A stretch of DNA of 64,000 bases from Numida meleagris. Lineage: Eukaryota > Chordata > Aves > Galliformes > Numididae. The notes under the pieces were generated by a model that was given only the letters and a program-made list of their open reading frames with translations, ran no database searches and was not told where the DNA came from. The stretch lies in NCBI RefSeq assembly GCF_002078875.1, contig NC_034411.1, positions 38,552,150-38,616,149 on the forward strand, read 5' to 3'. Of this stretch, positions 23,701 to 36,164 are shown piece after piece (the stretch's first letter is position 1; each line of letters starts with the position of its first letter). Made by a program: the position numbers and the translations under genes.

Positions 23701-25539
23701 ATTTCATGCGAAATAAGCCGTTAGTGACCCACCATTCTCTCACATCCAGAACAATTTCCATCTGAAATCCTGACAACAATGGGGTGATTCAAAGCTCGCA
23801 GATGTTTCGTGAAGATTTTCTCAGAACATCCAGTCAGATGGATTTCACAAGTGGTCTCTGTTTGCCATCAGGCAAACACAATATATACTAGATTCACCTT
23901 TACCCATACGCCACTCGACGGAGGCTTCATCAAAGAAAGTATGCTTTTCATCATGCTTTATACTGGCAGCAGAGCTGTGCCCAGAAGCACTTTGTGCTAA
24001 GCCTTTTTCTTTTTAATACTTATGGGCTTATTGCTCATCCTCTCTCATTCAGGACATGGTGGGGGCTCAACGAAGGGGAATGTCACTTCCAACGTGGTTG
24101 TGGTGTGGCAAGTGGGGAGCCTTTTTACGCTGGGCTGGGGAAGAGAAACAAATTACTTTCCCCATAGTGTGGTTTTGGAGCTCAGCCTCAATTGTAAATG
24201 TGATGCCCTTCAGCATAATCAGTTATTCCCTTGTTCCAAGCTCTCCTAAGAGCCTGACTGACCTTCAGTGTCCCTCCAGCTCTTTATCCCGCCTGGCAAC
24301 AGATAAGATAAAACTTGTCAATGTGTTGGAGAGCTCTCACAGATCTTTCCCATGTGCATTAGGTTGTAGTTGTTCCCTGACATTGTGTTGCCCACTTGTC
24401 CAGCATTGGCTGTGATTGATGGAAACTAGCAGAAGTTTTTTAAACAAAAATTGCAGCCCCGTGACAAGGGAAATGATGGGGTCAGCTTTAGCTCACCAGT
24501 GTGAGAACTGCAGTGATGAAGCAGGGTCACCTTCTGCACCTTTTCTGTGCATTTTGTGCCCCACCCCCTATCTCTTGGCTGCTGGGGAACAGAATAAGAT
24601 ATAGTGGGACCTGTGGGGATTGTCTTCCCCTTCCTCTTCCTCTCAGCTTCATCTGATCTGCCTGCTCTTTCCTGCCCTTGTCCTTCTCATGACTCTTCCT
24701 TACCTCTCTCCTAAGAAAGCCCCCAAAACTCATCTCACAACCCTCTTCACATAGATCAAGTTGCAAAGGTGGTATTTGTAAACTTTTTTTTTTTTGCAAA
24801 ATTTTATATTTCCTCTGGTTCCCCGTTCAGTCCCTTTTATTGTCTTGTCTCTAGAGATGGCTCTTCAGGTCAAGGTCTGCCCCATGTTTCAGATCTGTAA
24901 AATGCCATACAAAAACACAGGTCTGTCTGGCCCCTACAGAGCAAAACAGAGAAAACCTCACATGCATCCAAACCTACCATAAAGCTCAAAAGAAGGATGC
25001 TCTGTATTAAATTTGCCTTTCTGTCAAACAGGCGGCCCTGTTGTGCTCATGGGCCCCCATGGCTCTTGAGTGACATGACTGGACAGCAACAGTAAAAAAA
25101 CTTCACCAGTTGGTTAATAAGACTCATCTTTCAGCAAAGAGAGGCTCTAAACTTAAGAAATAAAGCCTTTACCAAAATCCTGAGCAGCAGAGCTTGAGCT
25201 TTTATGAGCCTGGCTTGTGGGAACTGAAGCCAGAGGAAATGTCCTCACTTTGTACTCTGAAGTCTCCTGATGGCAATGCACTTTGTTTGCCCATGGCGAG
25301 GTGAAGCAAATTGTTTGTGGAGTGCCTCGTGACTGCTTGGCAGACCTCTGTCCTTCCTGCTGCCAACTGGGGATAGTGTTAGGTATTCGTTTTCAGGACC
25401 ATCTGATGGACCTCTCTTCAAACACAACAAACAAGCCAGATTCCAAAGAACAGTACGTGTTCTGGGCACCTGGAAGTGGCTGTAGGTTGGTTCTTCTGCA
25501 AACTGAACCTAATGCCCTGTGCAGCGCAATGTGGAAGGG

Positions 25540-25580
25540 GTAATTGTGGTGGGGCATGGGGTAGTTGTGATGGGGCATGT
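25540..25580. repeat. Two-copy tandem repeat, unit about 20-21 bp
   Basis: Two adjacent imperfect copies of a unit resembling GTAATTGTGGTGGGGCATGG; the second reads GTAGTTGTGATGGGGCATGT. A small local duplication. Confidence 0.8.
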
Positions 25581-28137
25581 CTGGGTGGCTGGGTCCTTGC
25601 AGCTGACAGGCCTTGTTGGTGCATCTCCATAGGCTCCTTGAGGAGGCCAAGAGGAGGCAGCTGGCAGAGTGAGGTGGACAGGGGCCGAGTGACCCAGGCA
25701 GCAGTGAGGAGAAGGAGTGCCTCCATGCAGTGGATTAATTGTTCCTCTGTGCTGTTTCCTGACTCTTTGAGAAGATCTTTATAAAGCCTGAAGTGGAAAC
25801 AGTGATGTGGAGCTGGGGAGCCACTACCTAATTTCCTCCTGGCTGTACTACATGCCGCCTACGACTGGTGGGGTGAGGCTTCCCTGAAGCAGCAGCTCCC
25901 CTGATAGCAGGTCATCTGGATCACAGGGAGTGGGCACACCAAGGGAGTGAGCTGCTGGCCTCTTTGCTGCTCTCCTGTGTTTTTAATCTGGGAAAGCTGA
26001 TCATTCTGTGCTTGCAGGGTGGGTGGAGGACGGTGCTGTTCTCCTGCTCTTAGTGACTATGGTCTGCAGGTCACACACTTCTCCCTCAGCAATCTAGGGG
26101 TTCCCCAGCTGTGCTGCCTTAGTTGGTGGCTGCTTAGCAGCCTGCACTGCACTCAGCCAGGAAATCATGGTGGCAGAGACGGAAAAGGTCCCAGAAGCGA
26201 AGGTGGCACAGCAGAAGGGTGTGCAGCAGCATTCCCAGCCTCCTGCAGCCTCCTCAGCAGCGCAGGCAAGGCCAAGCTGTCATGCTGGTAGCCATGTGAG
26301 CACTGGGAGGTGGCCACCCTCCAGCCCCGGGCTGTGGCAGGCTGACACCCACAGTCACCTCCTCACACCCTGCCCTTGGCCTGCTCCTGGGATCAGATAT
26401 TCCAGCCCTGCGTGGCTGTGACTCCCACTGCCTTGGGTCAGGGGTTGGCTGGAGGGACAAAGCCGTGGCTGCTAGGTGGTGTGACACAGTGACTCACTGC
26501 TCCCCAGCTTGGCATGCATGATGGGCCTGGTCCGGGCTTCTCCTGCTCCATCACAGGTGTCTTCCTTCCCACTGGGCTGAGCAAGTAGGCACATGAGGGG
26601 TGACCATCCCCAGGGGAAGTTGGTGAGTGCCTGTTTGCCAAGCTTCTCCTCCAGCAGGGTAGCAGTGGGCACCAAAATAGGGACAAAAACTCTCTAGTTG
26701 TTTAACTCCATTCCTGCACATCAACCACCGAGCAGCTGCAGGAGAGACTGGCTGCAGAGGAGCCATACACATCGTTGTGCATTTGTGTATCTTCTTTAAG
26801 AGCCTATTCCAGCAGAGCTCGCTTACATTGCCATGACTAAACCATTTCCCTCTAGGGCCTGGTCAGTGTCAGATGTGCACATGTGCACCATCCATTTAAA
26901 TTCACAACAAACACACACACACGCTTTGTGCAACGACGGGGCCTCCAACTCATGCAAAAATGTGTTTTAAATGGGCTTGGGGGATCTGTGTTGTCGTTCA
27001 GCTCTGAGGAACAAGGCCCACGTCTCCATTGGGGATGTGCAAACCATGAAGGACTGGACCCCACCACCACCGCTCCTTCCCCAGCCGCCTCCACAGGCCA
27101 GAGAAACACAACCCCGGCACTTTCCTGCTCGGTGCAGACTTCCTGCTCAGCCCTCCCTCCCTGCTGGCTCCTGCGCTGAGCGCAAAGGAAATCTGCTTAG
27201 CCCTTACTTTCTCACACATGTTTCAGATGTGCAGGGGTGTGATTGTAAACAATGTCATCAGCCGTGCCAGAGCTGTCTGCTCCTACCGAGCTCTGTTCCC
27301 AGCACCCCAGGGGTTCCAGTAATAGGGCGTAAAGCAAACAAAGCAAAACAGTAATCTGCTGTTCCAATTGCATTTTTGTTTTTAGAAAATGTTAATGATA
27401 GGTTATGTGATTACCCTAGGTTTGGCTCCACTTACTCTTTATTAAGCACATCTGGTATTTAGTAACAGTGTAAGTAGCAGGAGTTTTTCTGGCTCGCAAA
27501 TAAGATTATCCAACGTTGCCATGCAGCATGGAAACTCCTCAGGGAAGCCAGCGAGCTGTGCGGAGATACAAGACTTTCTTGTCGGCTGGGCAGCCGGCCA
27601 GGATAGCTGAAAAATGTGGATTGGCATGGAGCTGTTGCCACGCAAACACTTCTGGAAATTTCTGTGTCGAGGCCTGCCAAATCTTTTATATGTAACATGA
27701 GTTTCTGTCTTCCTCAGCAGCCCATTCTGAGCCCGAGCTCTCCTGTGCGCTTTAAAAAGGAAAAAAAAAAGAAAAGAAAAGAAATCCAATGCAATCCTTG
27801 GGTCCTGTTTCCAGACCGCCACTGCCAAGCTAACGATTTCACTGAATTAGGGGGAATTTCCTCAAACATTCTCCTGAGCTACATTAAGTAGAACATGTGG
27901 GAGACAACTGTGTTTCCTGGAGAAGAAAGGAAAGCTGTCTCACTTGGTGGAGACTGCCTAGCGTCTAGCAGGAGAAAACAACCCGCCATGACAAGAAAAT
28001 GTTTTTTAAAACTTGGCACGAGGAATGAGTTTTTATTTATTTTGAACGTCTTTTCTGGTCTGGCCAAAGTAGCTCATGGTGAGCACGGTGGCAGAGGGAA
28101 GAGGTGTTGCTGCTGGGGCCTGCAGCATGGAGCCAGC

Positions 28138-28260
28138 AGGTCTGGGCTCTATTTCTGGCTCTGCCATGGCATTGGCCTTCCTGTGAGGCTCAGCAAAGCC
28201 CTCAGAGGTGGGTCCTGTCAGGGCCCAAGCTGCTCTGTGGGTTTAATAGAGATAGTGTTT
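28138..28260 (+). mobile_element. Possible MIR-like SINE relic (weak)
   Basis: TCTGGGCTCTATTTCTGGCTCTGCCA resembles the start of the MIR core, and later bases only loosely follow the rest. Too diverged to be sure; chance similarity is possible. Confidence 0.3.
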
Positions 28261-29397
28261 GCCGGTTTCATGTATATTTGCATGCATGTAGGCTCTGCAT
28301 CCAGAATCACTAATCCTCTAGGTTCCTTAGGGGAAGGACTGGGAAGGATATGGAGCAGAAAAGCAAACGTTCGTCTGTTGCTCTGCCGTACTTGGCTCCT
28401 GCTCTTGCAAGGCACTGGCCTTGGGAGCTTTAAACTTGGTTGCTCAGCATCTGGGGATCTTAGTGGGTGTTCCTTACAAACCCCGGTCAGCGCTGGCTCT
28501 CCTGCTCTAACAATGGGACACACATATTTATACCACAAGGTTGTTGACTTAGTGATGGTGCCCTTGGGAAACAGTTAGCCCAGCTAGTTTCTAGACTTTT
28601 TTTTTTTTTCAGTGAAGAGACCATTCAGTGTGGAAGCTGGTCATGAGCAGAAGGGATTCAGCACAGCAACTTAATATCACACTGTGCACAATTTCTGCAT
28701 GGCCAGTGTCCAGCTCCAGCACTCCATCTCTGTGTGGCTCTGCTGTCAGTGGGCCAGCTCACAGCATGGTGGGGAAGTCCCTGGGTGAGGCCCACAAAAG
28801 GAGTGCAAAAACCCCCTGCCAGGTACTGGCTGGCACAGCCTGGTGTCTCAGCTGTCCTCTGCGGTGGACTTCTGATGCAACTTCCAGCCACAGGAAAGAG
28901 CATCTCATCCGAAGAGCTGACTTGCCTCCAAGCTGCATACCAGCATAAGGGAAAGAGGGGATCTGGCTCTACCGCTGTGTGCCTGTGACCAGAGCAACCC
29001 TCCCCACTGCTAAGAAGAGCAAGGGAAGGGATATCAAGCAGCCTTTTGTCTGTGCAGCACTGAGCACTCAGAAAGCAGAAGAGGATTAACAACAGCAACA
29101 GAGCAGCCATAGCTGTCTAAAGGAGAAACTGATAAGCTGGGGATTTTCCTGTCTGCTGACCCACTCTTTGATACACACAACTAATAACCTCCCTGTGAGT
29201 TAGCCTGCACACAAGCAGGGCTTCTTTTCAACCTAGTCTGTAAGTGTCCTTCCCATGATGGTGGCTCCCCTGGCTGCAGTGACATCCAAAGCTTGGGAGG
29301 GACATTTTGCTGGGTAGCTAATGGGTAGGGACAAAGAAGATTTCCAGGGCAGTGAGTTGAGAGAGGATGAGAATGACTCACAGTGTATGTAAGGGAA

Positions 29398-29521
29398 GGA
29401 TTTCAAAGACAGGTTGGATGGGGCTTTGGGCAACCTGGAAGGTGTCCCTTGCCAATGGCAGTGGTTTTGGAATGCGATGATCGTTAAGGTCCCTTCCAAC
29501 CCAAATCATTCTGTGATTCTG
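29398..29521 (+). mobile_element. CR1 LINE 3' end, plus strand, short
   Basis: Carries the characteristic CR1 3' sequence: AGGTTGGATGGGGCTTTGGGCAACCTG, GGTGTCCCTTGCC, TCGTTAAGGTCCCTTCCAACCCAAATCATT and the terminal ATTCTGTGATTCTGTTA. Only about 125 bp remain, so it is strongly 5'-truncated and noncoding. Confidence 0.95.
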
Positions 29522-29526
29522 TTATT

Positions 29527-29910
29527 ACAAGAATGGGGAGGAGGAAGTTGCAAGGCTTGGAGTGAGAGAAGTGAATTTCCTCAGGGAGGTAAAGACCAAA
29601 GAAAAGAAAACATCAGGCGGGAAGAACTGGGGTGGAAAGGGAGAACTGACAAGCAGGAGCAAAGAAACTGAGGAGGATGGCTGCCAGGAATGAGTGGGAA
29701 TGGCTATCGAGAAAAGAGAGAAGTAGGTAAAACCCCTGTGAATAGAAAAGGAGAAAGAGAAGGAGCATAATGAACAAGGGAAGAGAATTATTTTGAGAAT
29801 ACAGACCAGGAGAGAAGAGAATTATATGGAGAAGACAAATATATCAGAGGTGGAAAGAGGACAAATAAGAGAGAGATGTGGGAGAAAGCAGATAAAGCAA
29901 AGAAACTCAT
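29527..29910. repeat. Purine-rich (GA-rich) strand-asymmetric tract
   Basis: Roughly 380 bases in which the plus strand is overwhelmingly A and G (many GGAGAAAG, GAAGAGAA and AGAGAGAG words) with few pyrimidines. It begins directly at the CR1 3' end. It is not a clean tandem repeat but degenerate polypurine sequence. Confidence 0.75.
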
Positions 29911-31943
29911 GCTGCTCTTAAGTCAGTTAAGTTTCTTCTTACTGGTTCAGTATTGTGTTGCAATGTCCCAAGAGGCATTTTGTTTCTGTGGTTCTTTTGA
30001 CCACTTCTGGCTGATCATTCTGAGTTCCATAACAAAGCAATTATAAGAAAAGGAAGAGAAAATAGCCTAAAAATCACCAGAATGTGTCACAAGGCTTTGT
30101 CTGAAGGACTGCTCCCTTCAGAGGGGATTGTTTCTAGAAAATAATTCAGATGCTGACATCCCCAGTGAGCATGTGGCCATCCTCGATGTTGCCTGGGCAA
30201 GCTGTCGGGGCTCAAAGATTTCTGAGCCCTCCCACCCACTTTGTTGTAAATGACTCTGTTCTGCCTGGGAGGGACGATGAGGAAGGGAGGATCCCAGCAG
30301 ATTCCTCTTGCCAGAATGCTTCAGAATCCCAATGCTGGCTCTAGTCCTGCAGGACTTAACCAACATTTGTTGAAGATGGAGCAACTCAGAGCGCAGGGTG
30401 GTTTGGCTCCACACACCACGCAATGGGAAGTCAGAAAAGCAGGAGCAGGCAGTAGGTTTCTGTTCTCATCTGACCCTTCTTTTCTTTCCATGTTTTGCTT
30501 ATATTAACTTGGTGTCTTTCATTTACTTACTGAAGTGAGACATAAACATTTTAAATTCAGGAAACGGATGGACCTGGCAATTGCTGCACCACTAAGAAAC
30601 ATGAAGACCTTTACTCTGGAATTATATAATCCCTGCTATGCCTATGGGAATTGAACAATATCTTAACAATATCTTACAATAAAGGGGTAGGGCAGTTTGA
30701 TTAATATAAGCAAGGCTTTTAAGTATCTCACGCGTCCTAAACAGTGGTTCCACAAGATAGAAAATCTGACATAGAGTGCCCTGTGCTGGGCCAGGACATC
30801 ACAGCCAGGTGCTGCCAAGCACTGAGCTAGTGCAGACTTATCACGCTGGTTCAAATACGTTTGACAAATTCTGTCAGACATCATACCGAGTCAGGTAGCG
30901 TCTGTCTGCCAGTCAGCACAAAACTGGCTTAAATACCACATTGTGTGCTCTGGCTATTTCAACAGAAACGTAATTGTATGCTTAGGTCAGATCTGGATCC
31001 AGCATGCACAAGGAGGTGCCCCTGCAGTGCCAAAATCTCGTATTAATGAAGCTGGAAGTAGAGCCATGGGCATTAGCTGCATGCTCTGAATTCTTAGGAG
31101 TGGCGGCAGTTTATGGCAGGGTTTTTTTTCAGAACAATCATGAAAGACCACATTATTTCTTTTATTTCCTTTGTTTCCAATAATCTTAGCATTTTCAAAT
31201 ACTCCGTCAGTCCTTTTGTATTTGCTGCACTCGTGCTCTCAGCGCAGCCAGTGCTAGAACAACCAGTTCCTCTTCTCTCCGTCACTGCTATTGTCCAGTG
31301 CAGCTATGCCAGCCTGCTTAAAGATGCTGACCAAGCATCGTGTTGACTGCATTGCTGTGAAAACAGTTTGCCATACTCAAATTGTTGCTTAAACTCAAAG
31401 ATTTAGCTCACTGAAGATAGAAGGAAGTAACTTGGTGGATCAAACCACTCCCCCCAGTTGGTCTTAATGTACATGTTCCAGTGATGTGCCAGAACGGCCC
31501 TGGGTATTTTCTTGTTAAAGTTTCACGATCAAATTGGAGAAAAGCTTGGAATGATTTCTCTGCCTCTGGGGAAAATCATAGACTCTCAACATTATGTTTA
31601 ACCATCCCTGCTAGAGATGAGTTATTCCTGGGGCTCATAAAGCATTCCTGAAAGAGTAAAAATTTTGCCTTGTGACTGCAGCATATTGCGGCAAGTGTCG
31701 GGCACTTTCAAAACAATTTCCTGAGAGGATGTGAAAGGTAGATTGAGATCCAAGAGGACACGTTTTTCTCCATGCTCCCAGCCGTCCTTCCCTGTTCTGT
31801 AGGAAATGTGGCACAGAACAGAAATCTCGGTAGACTAAGGGGAATACTTTCCCTCATTTTAGAAAAGAAAGCAAGTCTCCAAAATTGAAGCTAAACCTAG
31901 GTAACTGTAATACCACTTGGCACTTACATGCAGGTTTTCATCT
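29911..31943. other. Intergenic, no gene seen
   Basis: Ordinary AT-leaning sequence. No exon, repeat family or RNA gene recognised. Confidence 0.55.
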
Positions 31944-32110
31944 TCAAGCCACTTTACATTAAGAAATGAATCCTCAGGGCTCCCCTGTGGAGTAGGTGGC
32001 TGAGTATTATCACGCCCCTTCTGCAAATGGAAAACTGAGGCGGAGATGTTAAGTACCTCGCCTAAAGCCACCAAGGGATTCTGTCACAGAGATAGTACCA
32101 GAGGTTAGTA
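31944..32110 (-). mobile_element. MIR / CORE-SINE relic, minus strand
   Basis: The plus strand follows the reverse complement of the MIR consensus over about 160 bp in the right order: ACTTTACATTAAGAAATGAATCCTC, then CCCTGTGGAGTAGGTGGCTGAGTATTATCACGCCCC, then CTGCAAATGGAAAACTGAGGCGGAGATGTTAAG, then CTCGCCTAAAGCCACCAAG. These correspond to the familiar blocks around AATCCTCACAACAACCCT, GAGGTAGGT, TATTATCCCCATT, GGAAACTGAGGC and GTTAAGTAACTTGCC. The comparison is from memory of the consensus, not a search. Confidence 0.72.
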
Positions 32111-35100
32111 GTTTTTGTGCTTTCAGTTCCCACGTCTATCGTGTCACTTCAGCACAGAGCCAAAATTGAATATTGTAATGACCCAGAGGTGGAGTGATTC
32201 CAGCTGGTCAGACCTGTGCACAGCTCTTTTGATGGTCAGAGCTGTACGGCAGCACACAGCAGAATGGAGAAAGAAGACATAGCAGGTAAAGTGAAGAAGT
32301 ATCACTCTCTTTGTCTTCTCTAAGCATATGTTGGTCACTAAGCTAGCTCTCAGCTAGCTCTCCAGCAAGCTGAGTCTTCATTTAAAGGTACAAGGCTAAA
32401 TATTTTCCTTGGTGGCTCTTTTCATGGGAAGAAATACACCTTTAGATGGAGATCCTGCTAAGACCAAGGCTAGTGTCCCTCTACTTTTGCATGAAGCAAA
32501 AGTTGTAGCAAAACAGAAAACTCCCTCTCCAGCTAATTCATGCTTGAGCAGGAGTGAGAAATCAAATCCAGACCCTGTGCTCTAGGCTAAAGCAGTTTCT
32601 TCAATAGCTTTAGAAATTGGACTCCTATGCTCTGTGGTCCTCACATTATGCAGTCCGAGGAGTCTGGGTGTCCATCCAGCAGTACATGTGGGGTTGGATA
32701 CAGCCCTGTTCTAAAAGCATCAGGCTGGAAGGAGTAGGATGCCTGCACAAACCGTGGCCACGTCGCCTGATGGGGAACACAGATACTGCTCTGCACAGGA
32801 CTGACGGGGATTCACACACCTCACCTCACTCCCTGACTAGCATGTGTCTGGGACAGGCAACAGCACATCAAAAAAGAGAGAACACCTTGAAAAACAGAGA
32901 GGTAAACTATTACCAATTACCACACAGTTGCTGTTATGAATAAAAGGAACTGCATTCCCATTAGTTCACGAAAGAATGCTCCCGTTTCAGTATTCTGCAG
33001 GGAAAGACAGGCTTACTTTTCCTTTTCCAAATGCCTGCTTCCATCAGCAGCATTTCCTGCGTGTTGTGGAACCATGTTGCTGTTACATGAAGATGTCATC
33101 AGGCATTAAAGCGTAAGAACAGGTTTGTATCTCTCACAAGCTGCCAATGTATATTTATGGGTGTATATTTAGGATGATACATAATAAAGGGAATGTTCCT
33201 GTAATGCTTTTGATTGCTAATGCTTTATTTCTGACCCTTACATTACTGTGGAACTGGCACGAATGCATCCATCTACCCTCTGATTGCAGCTCTTCACGTA
33301 GCGCACATATTATTCCAGTTGGGAATTTTGTACCTGAGGGGGCTTTCATTTTGGAACAGAATCAGAGGGCTTGGAAATGGAGACCAATCAACACCCAAGG
33401 TTTATTGTGTTTATGCACTGGAAAAAGTGGAAATCCCCAGCTGCTGCATGAAGTGGCCTGGGTAAGGTTGATTCTTGTGTTGAGAATACAGAACCATGTT
33501 TGCTCTGAGAGTGAGAAGCCAACATCCTCCCACTCCTGTGAATTTTGTCTAAGGATTTTGCCCTGAAAATGGCCTAGTTTTACTAATTGGTCACTAGAGA
33601 CTATGAACATCAGCCTTGCATGAACATTTTGAAAAAACACTGTGATGATCTTTCTGGAATTCTTTGAATAACTCTAGGAGTGGGCCAATGAATTGGGTGG
33701 TTTCAGTAAGAAAGATCATGTGGTAATGTCTGAGTCATGTTAATTGGACTGTCAGAGGTTACTGGACCACACCAGCAGGGCAGTGAAGCTTGCAGAGCAC
33801 TGATGCTGACTGATACGTATCTTGTATTTTAAAATTTAACAACATAACTCCACCTAGACCAGAGTATTAACTTGTCTGGAGACTTTTTTCTTGGACTATG
33901 TGTTGACTGGAGAAGAGAATCCACCATTCAGTAGTCCCAAGGAACCCAGCTGAGCTGCATGCAGATTCAGAGTATATTGCTTTGGCTGGGGTCCTCATGA
34001 ATGGGCCCCTGGTGATCAACCCCTGAGGTCAGAGCTCAGACCATTGACTGCAGTGGTGATTCTCTGCATTGTATTGATGGTGATTGGATTTTTGCTAAAC
34101 ATTAAAGTTTCCAACTGTGCAAAGTGTTTATGAAGCACACAACATGTCTGACTGAGTAAAATACGCTTTCAATATAATGTCGTATGAGCATGTGGAAAAA
34201 ATAATGGGGACTGTTCTCCATTCAGAATTCAAGCACCACAAACTGTAGTTACATCAGCATTTTAAAAATGTGTTTGTTCTTAAGCATTTCATTAAATATT
34301 AAGGAAATATAAGCACGTTTGTTAAAAATTGTGCAAATATCCTATGGATTATATAGAAAGGACTGGATTTTCTTTTCCCATTGGCATTGTGTCATAATTC
34401 CATGAAGTCACTACTAACTGCCATTGAGGAGGACTGGGACTGCGGTTCCCCCCCACCATGTGTGCAAGGGCAGCAAAAGGGAAGACACGTCTGGAACACT
34501 GCCACGTGTATGGTGTTTGCAAATGTATCTTAAACTGTGTGCCTCTTCCTTGCTTGTTCTGAAGTGAGCAAAACCAGCTGAGCCCTTTGTTTAAGAATAG
34601 AGGCTCCTTGGTCATCAAACATTTCATCTCTTCATGAATCAGAGAGAGGGTAACATTACTGTTTTAATGTTCTCTACTGGCTTGTTTCTTGAGGCTGTTA
34701 TAACAAGACCATCCATCCACATCGAGCGTATTTTTTTTGAAAACTAAAGGCAATTACTTGGTCATTAAGAGCATTGCACTACAGAGGAGAACACTTTTTG
34801 TGTCAGCATCAGGGAATAGAAATTCTCCAAGGCGAGTGGTTAGTTAGTTCAGGCGCACTTGCTCATGGCTCCATCAGGAACGCTGCCGAAACTGCATGCA
34901 ACCGAAGAACAGGGGTTCTTCCTAACAGAATGGACACTGATGTCCTCTGGTTTCAGTGCCACTGTAAGGTAGGGACAGTTACTTGGTCAAATCAACTCTG
35001 GCTGCTGTGGAAAGGTTGCCCCGAGTGTGACCTGGGAGGGATGCCATTTTCATCTTCCTGTAAATGGATTTTCCTGTAAGTACCCAAAATACCAACCCAG

Positions 35101-36120
35101 CATTCAGGCTGTTCTGTGAAGCTGACTCCCTCTGGAAAACCTGAATGATGAGGTCAATGTTCTTTTTGCATCTGCCAGGAGTTAACACAAGAGCAAATAG
35201 TATTGAAACAGCTTTTATTTTGAAGTGCTCTTTTCCTAAAACTCGCTTTAAATTTTATCTGACAAAAGAGGAATAGAAGGAAGTGGTGCATTGGCTTGCA
35301 AAGGTGCCAGCCGCACTCAGCATTGGATGAGGCTGGAATTGAAGTATTTTACTACCCACAATGTTCACCTCAGAATTTTCTCAGGGGCAAGAACACACTT
35401 AGCAGCTTTCACAGTTAGGATACTACCATTGTGGGGAATAAAGTGGTGTGGGGTTACTGCTCACGGGATGCAGGCTGGTGACCCAGTAAGCTGCAAGGCT
35501 AGTGACCCCCTAAGCTGCACTATCAATAAGTAGCAAAGCAGTGCCCTGGAGTGGTTTTGGGTGCTGTTAAGGACTGGAAGTGCTTTCCCTGACATATGGT
35601 GTAAATCTGAGACTGTACTCACTGGAGGTTACTCAAGATTTCATCGTTCTTCTCCTCTAAGCAAGCCAAATTATTGCTCAGATAATTACATGGCAAGTCA
35701 GGATCCCTGGATTCCTTTCCTGGATACTCCCCTGCTCATTTCTTTTCTCAAGGTGCTGGTGTTGGTGTCCGCTATGACGAATTGCCTTGCTGACTCTGGA
35801 GCTGACGTGTTTTGACTGCTGAATGCCATGCCTGGCTGGGAGTCCTTCACCCAGCCTTGGCGCCGTATATCCGAGCTCTCCTGTCTGACTTGAGAGACTT
35901 CGTTAATCTCTGTGGAGCCCTTGGGAACTCATAGAGAATTGCAACATGTCATCATTGGTACACAAAGAAACATTTTATTCCATACTATTACCAGGAGCCC
36001 ATTTTATTATCCGTCCCCATTTTGCTTGAGTATCATGGAATGAAGCAACTGGAAGGCTCTTCTTCCCCCGGAGAACAACCAGCCCTTCACAGCGTGTGGC
36101 CCTTGCTTGGACTCACTCAG
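32111..36120. other. Intergenic, no gene seen
   Basis: No supported gene. Contains a two-copy 24-bp tandem duplication at 35474-35521. AT-rich stretches at about 33800-34340 have no long frames. Open frames up to 139 codons have no recognisable features. Confidence 0.55.
35474..35521. repeat. Two-copy tandem repeat, 24-bp unit
   Basis: Copy 1 begins GCTGGTGACCCAGTAAGC and copy 2 begins GCTAGTGACCCCCTAAGC, each 24 bp and directly adjacent, with a few substitutions. Confidence 0.85.
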
Positions 36121-36164
36121 GGTGTACGTGGGCCTGTGCAGAACCCCGTGCACACACGTACACC
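36121..36164. other. Imperfect palindrome / hairpin with two TACGTG cores
   Basis: The arms GGTGTACGTG (36121-36130) and CACGTACACC (36155-36164) are perfect reverse complements. After a four-base bulge (36131-36134), TGTGCA (36135-36140) pairs with TGCACA (36149-36154), leaving an eight-base loop. The left arm contains TACGTGGG, a hypoxia-response-element type sequence. Whether it acts as DNA sites or as RNA is unknown. Confidence 0.7.

Larger units (their letters stand above)
17741..29397. other. Large intergenic interval without a supported gene
   Basis: No coding exon could be supported. Noteworthy contents, described separately: a candidate regulatory block at about 19650-20260, a poly(T) tract at 20704-20726, a MEF2-like plus CRE-like motif pair at 21124-21145, a two-unit tandem repeat at 25540-25580, an imperfect dyad at 27515-27535 and a weak MIR-like relic at about 28138-28260. 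The region at about 25.8-26.8 kb is GC-richer but has no CpG-island character. The longest frame is 227 codons at 27895-28578, with no domain. Confidence 0.6.

Noticed and set aside
32545..32590. AAATCCAGACCCTGTGCTCTAGG, reminiscent of the MIR 5' part in reverse
   Set aside because: Only about 45 bases with low identity and about 430 bases from the better MIR relic; cannot be distinguished from chance.
35690..35720. GTCAGGATCCCTGGATTC, reminiscent of a reptile/bird SINE or MIR start
   Set aside because: Too short and no following core sequence.
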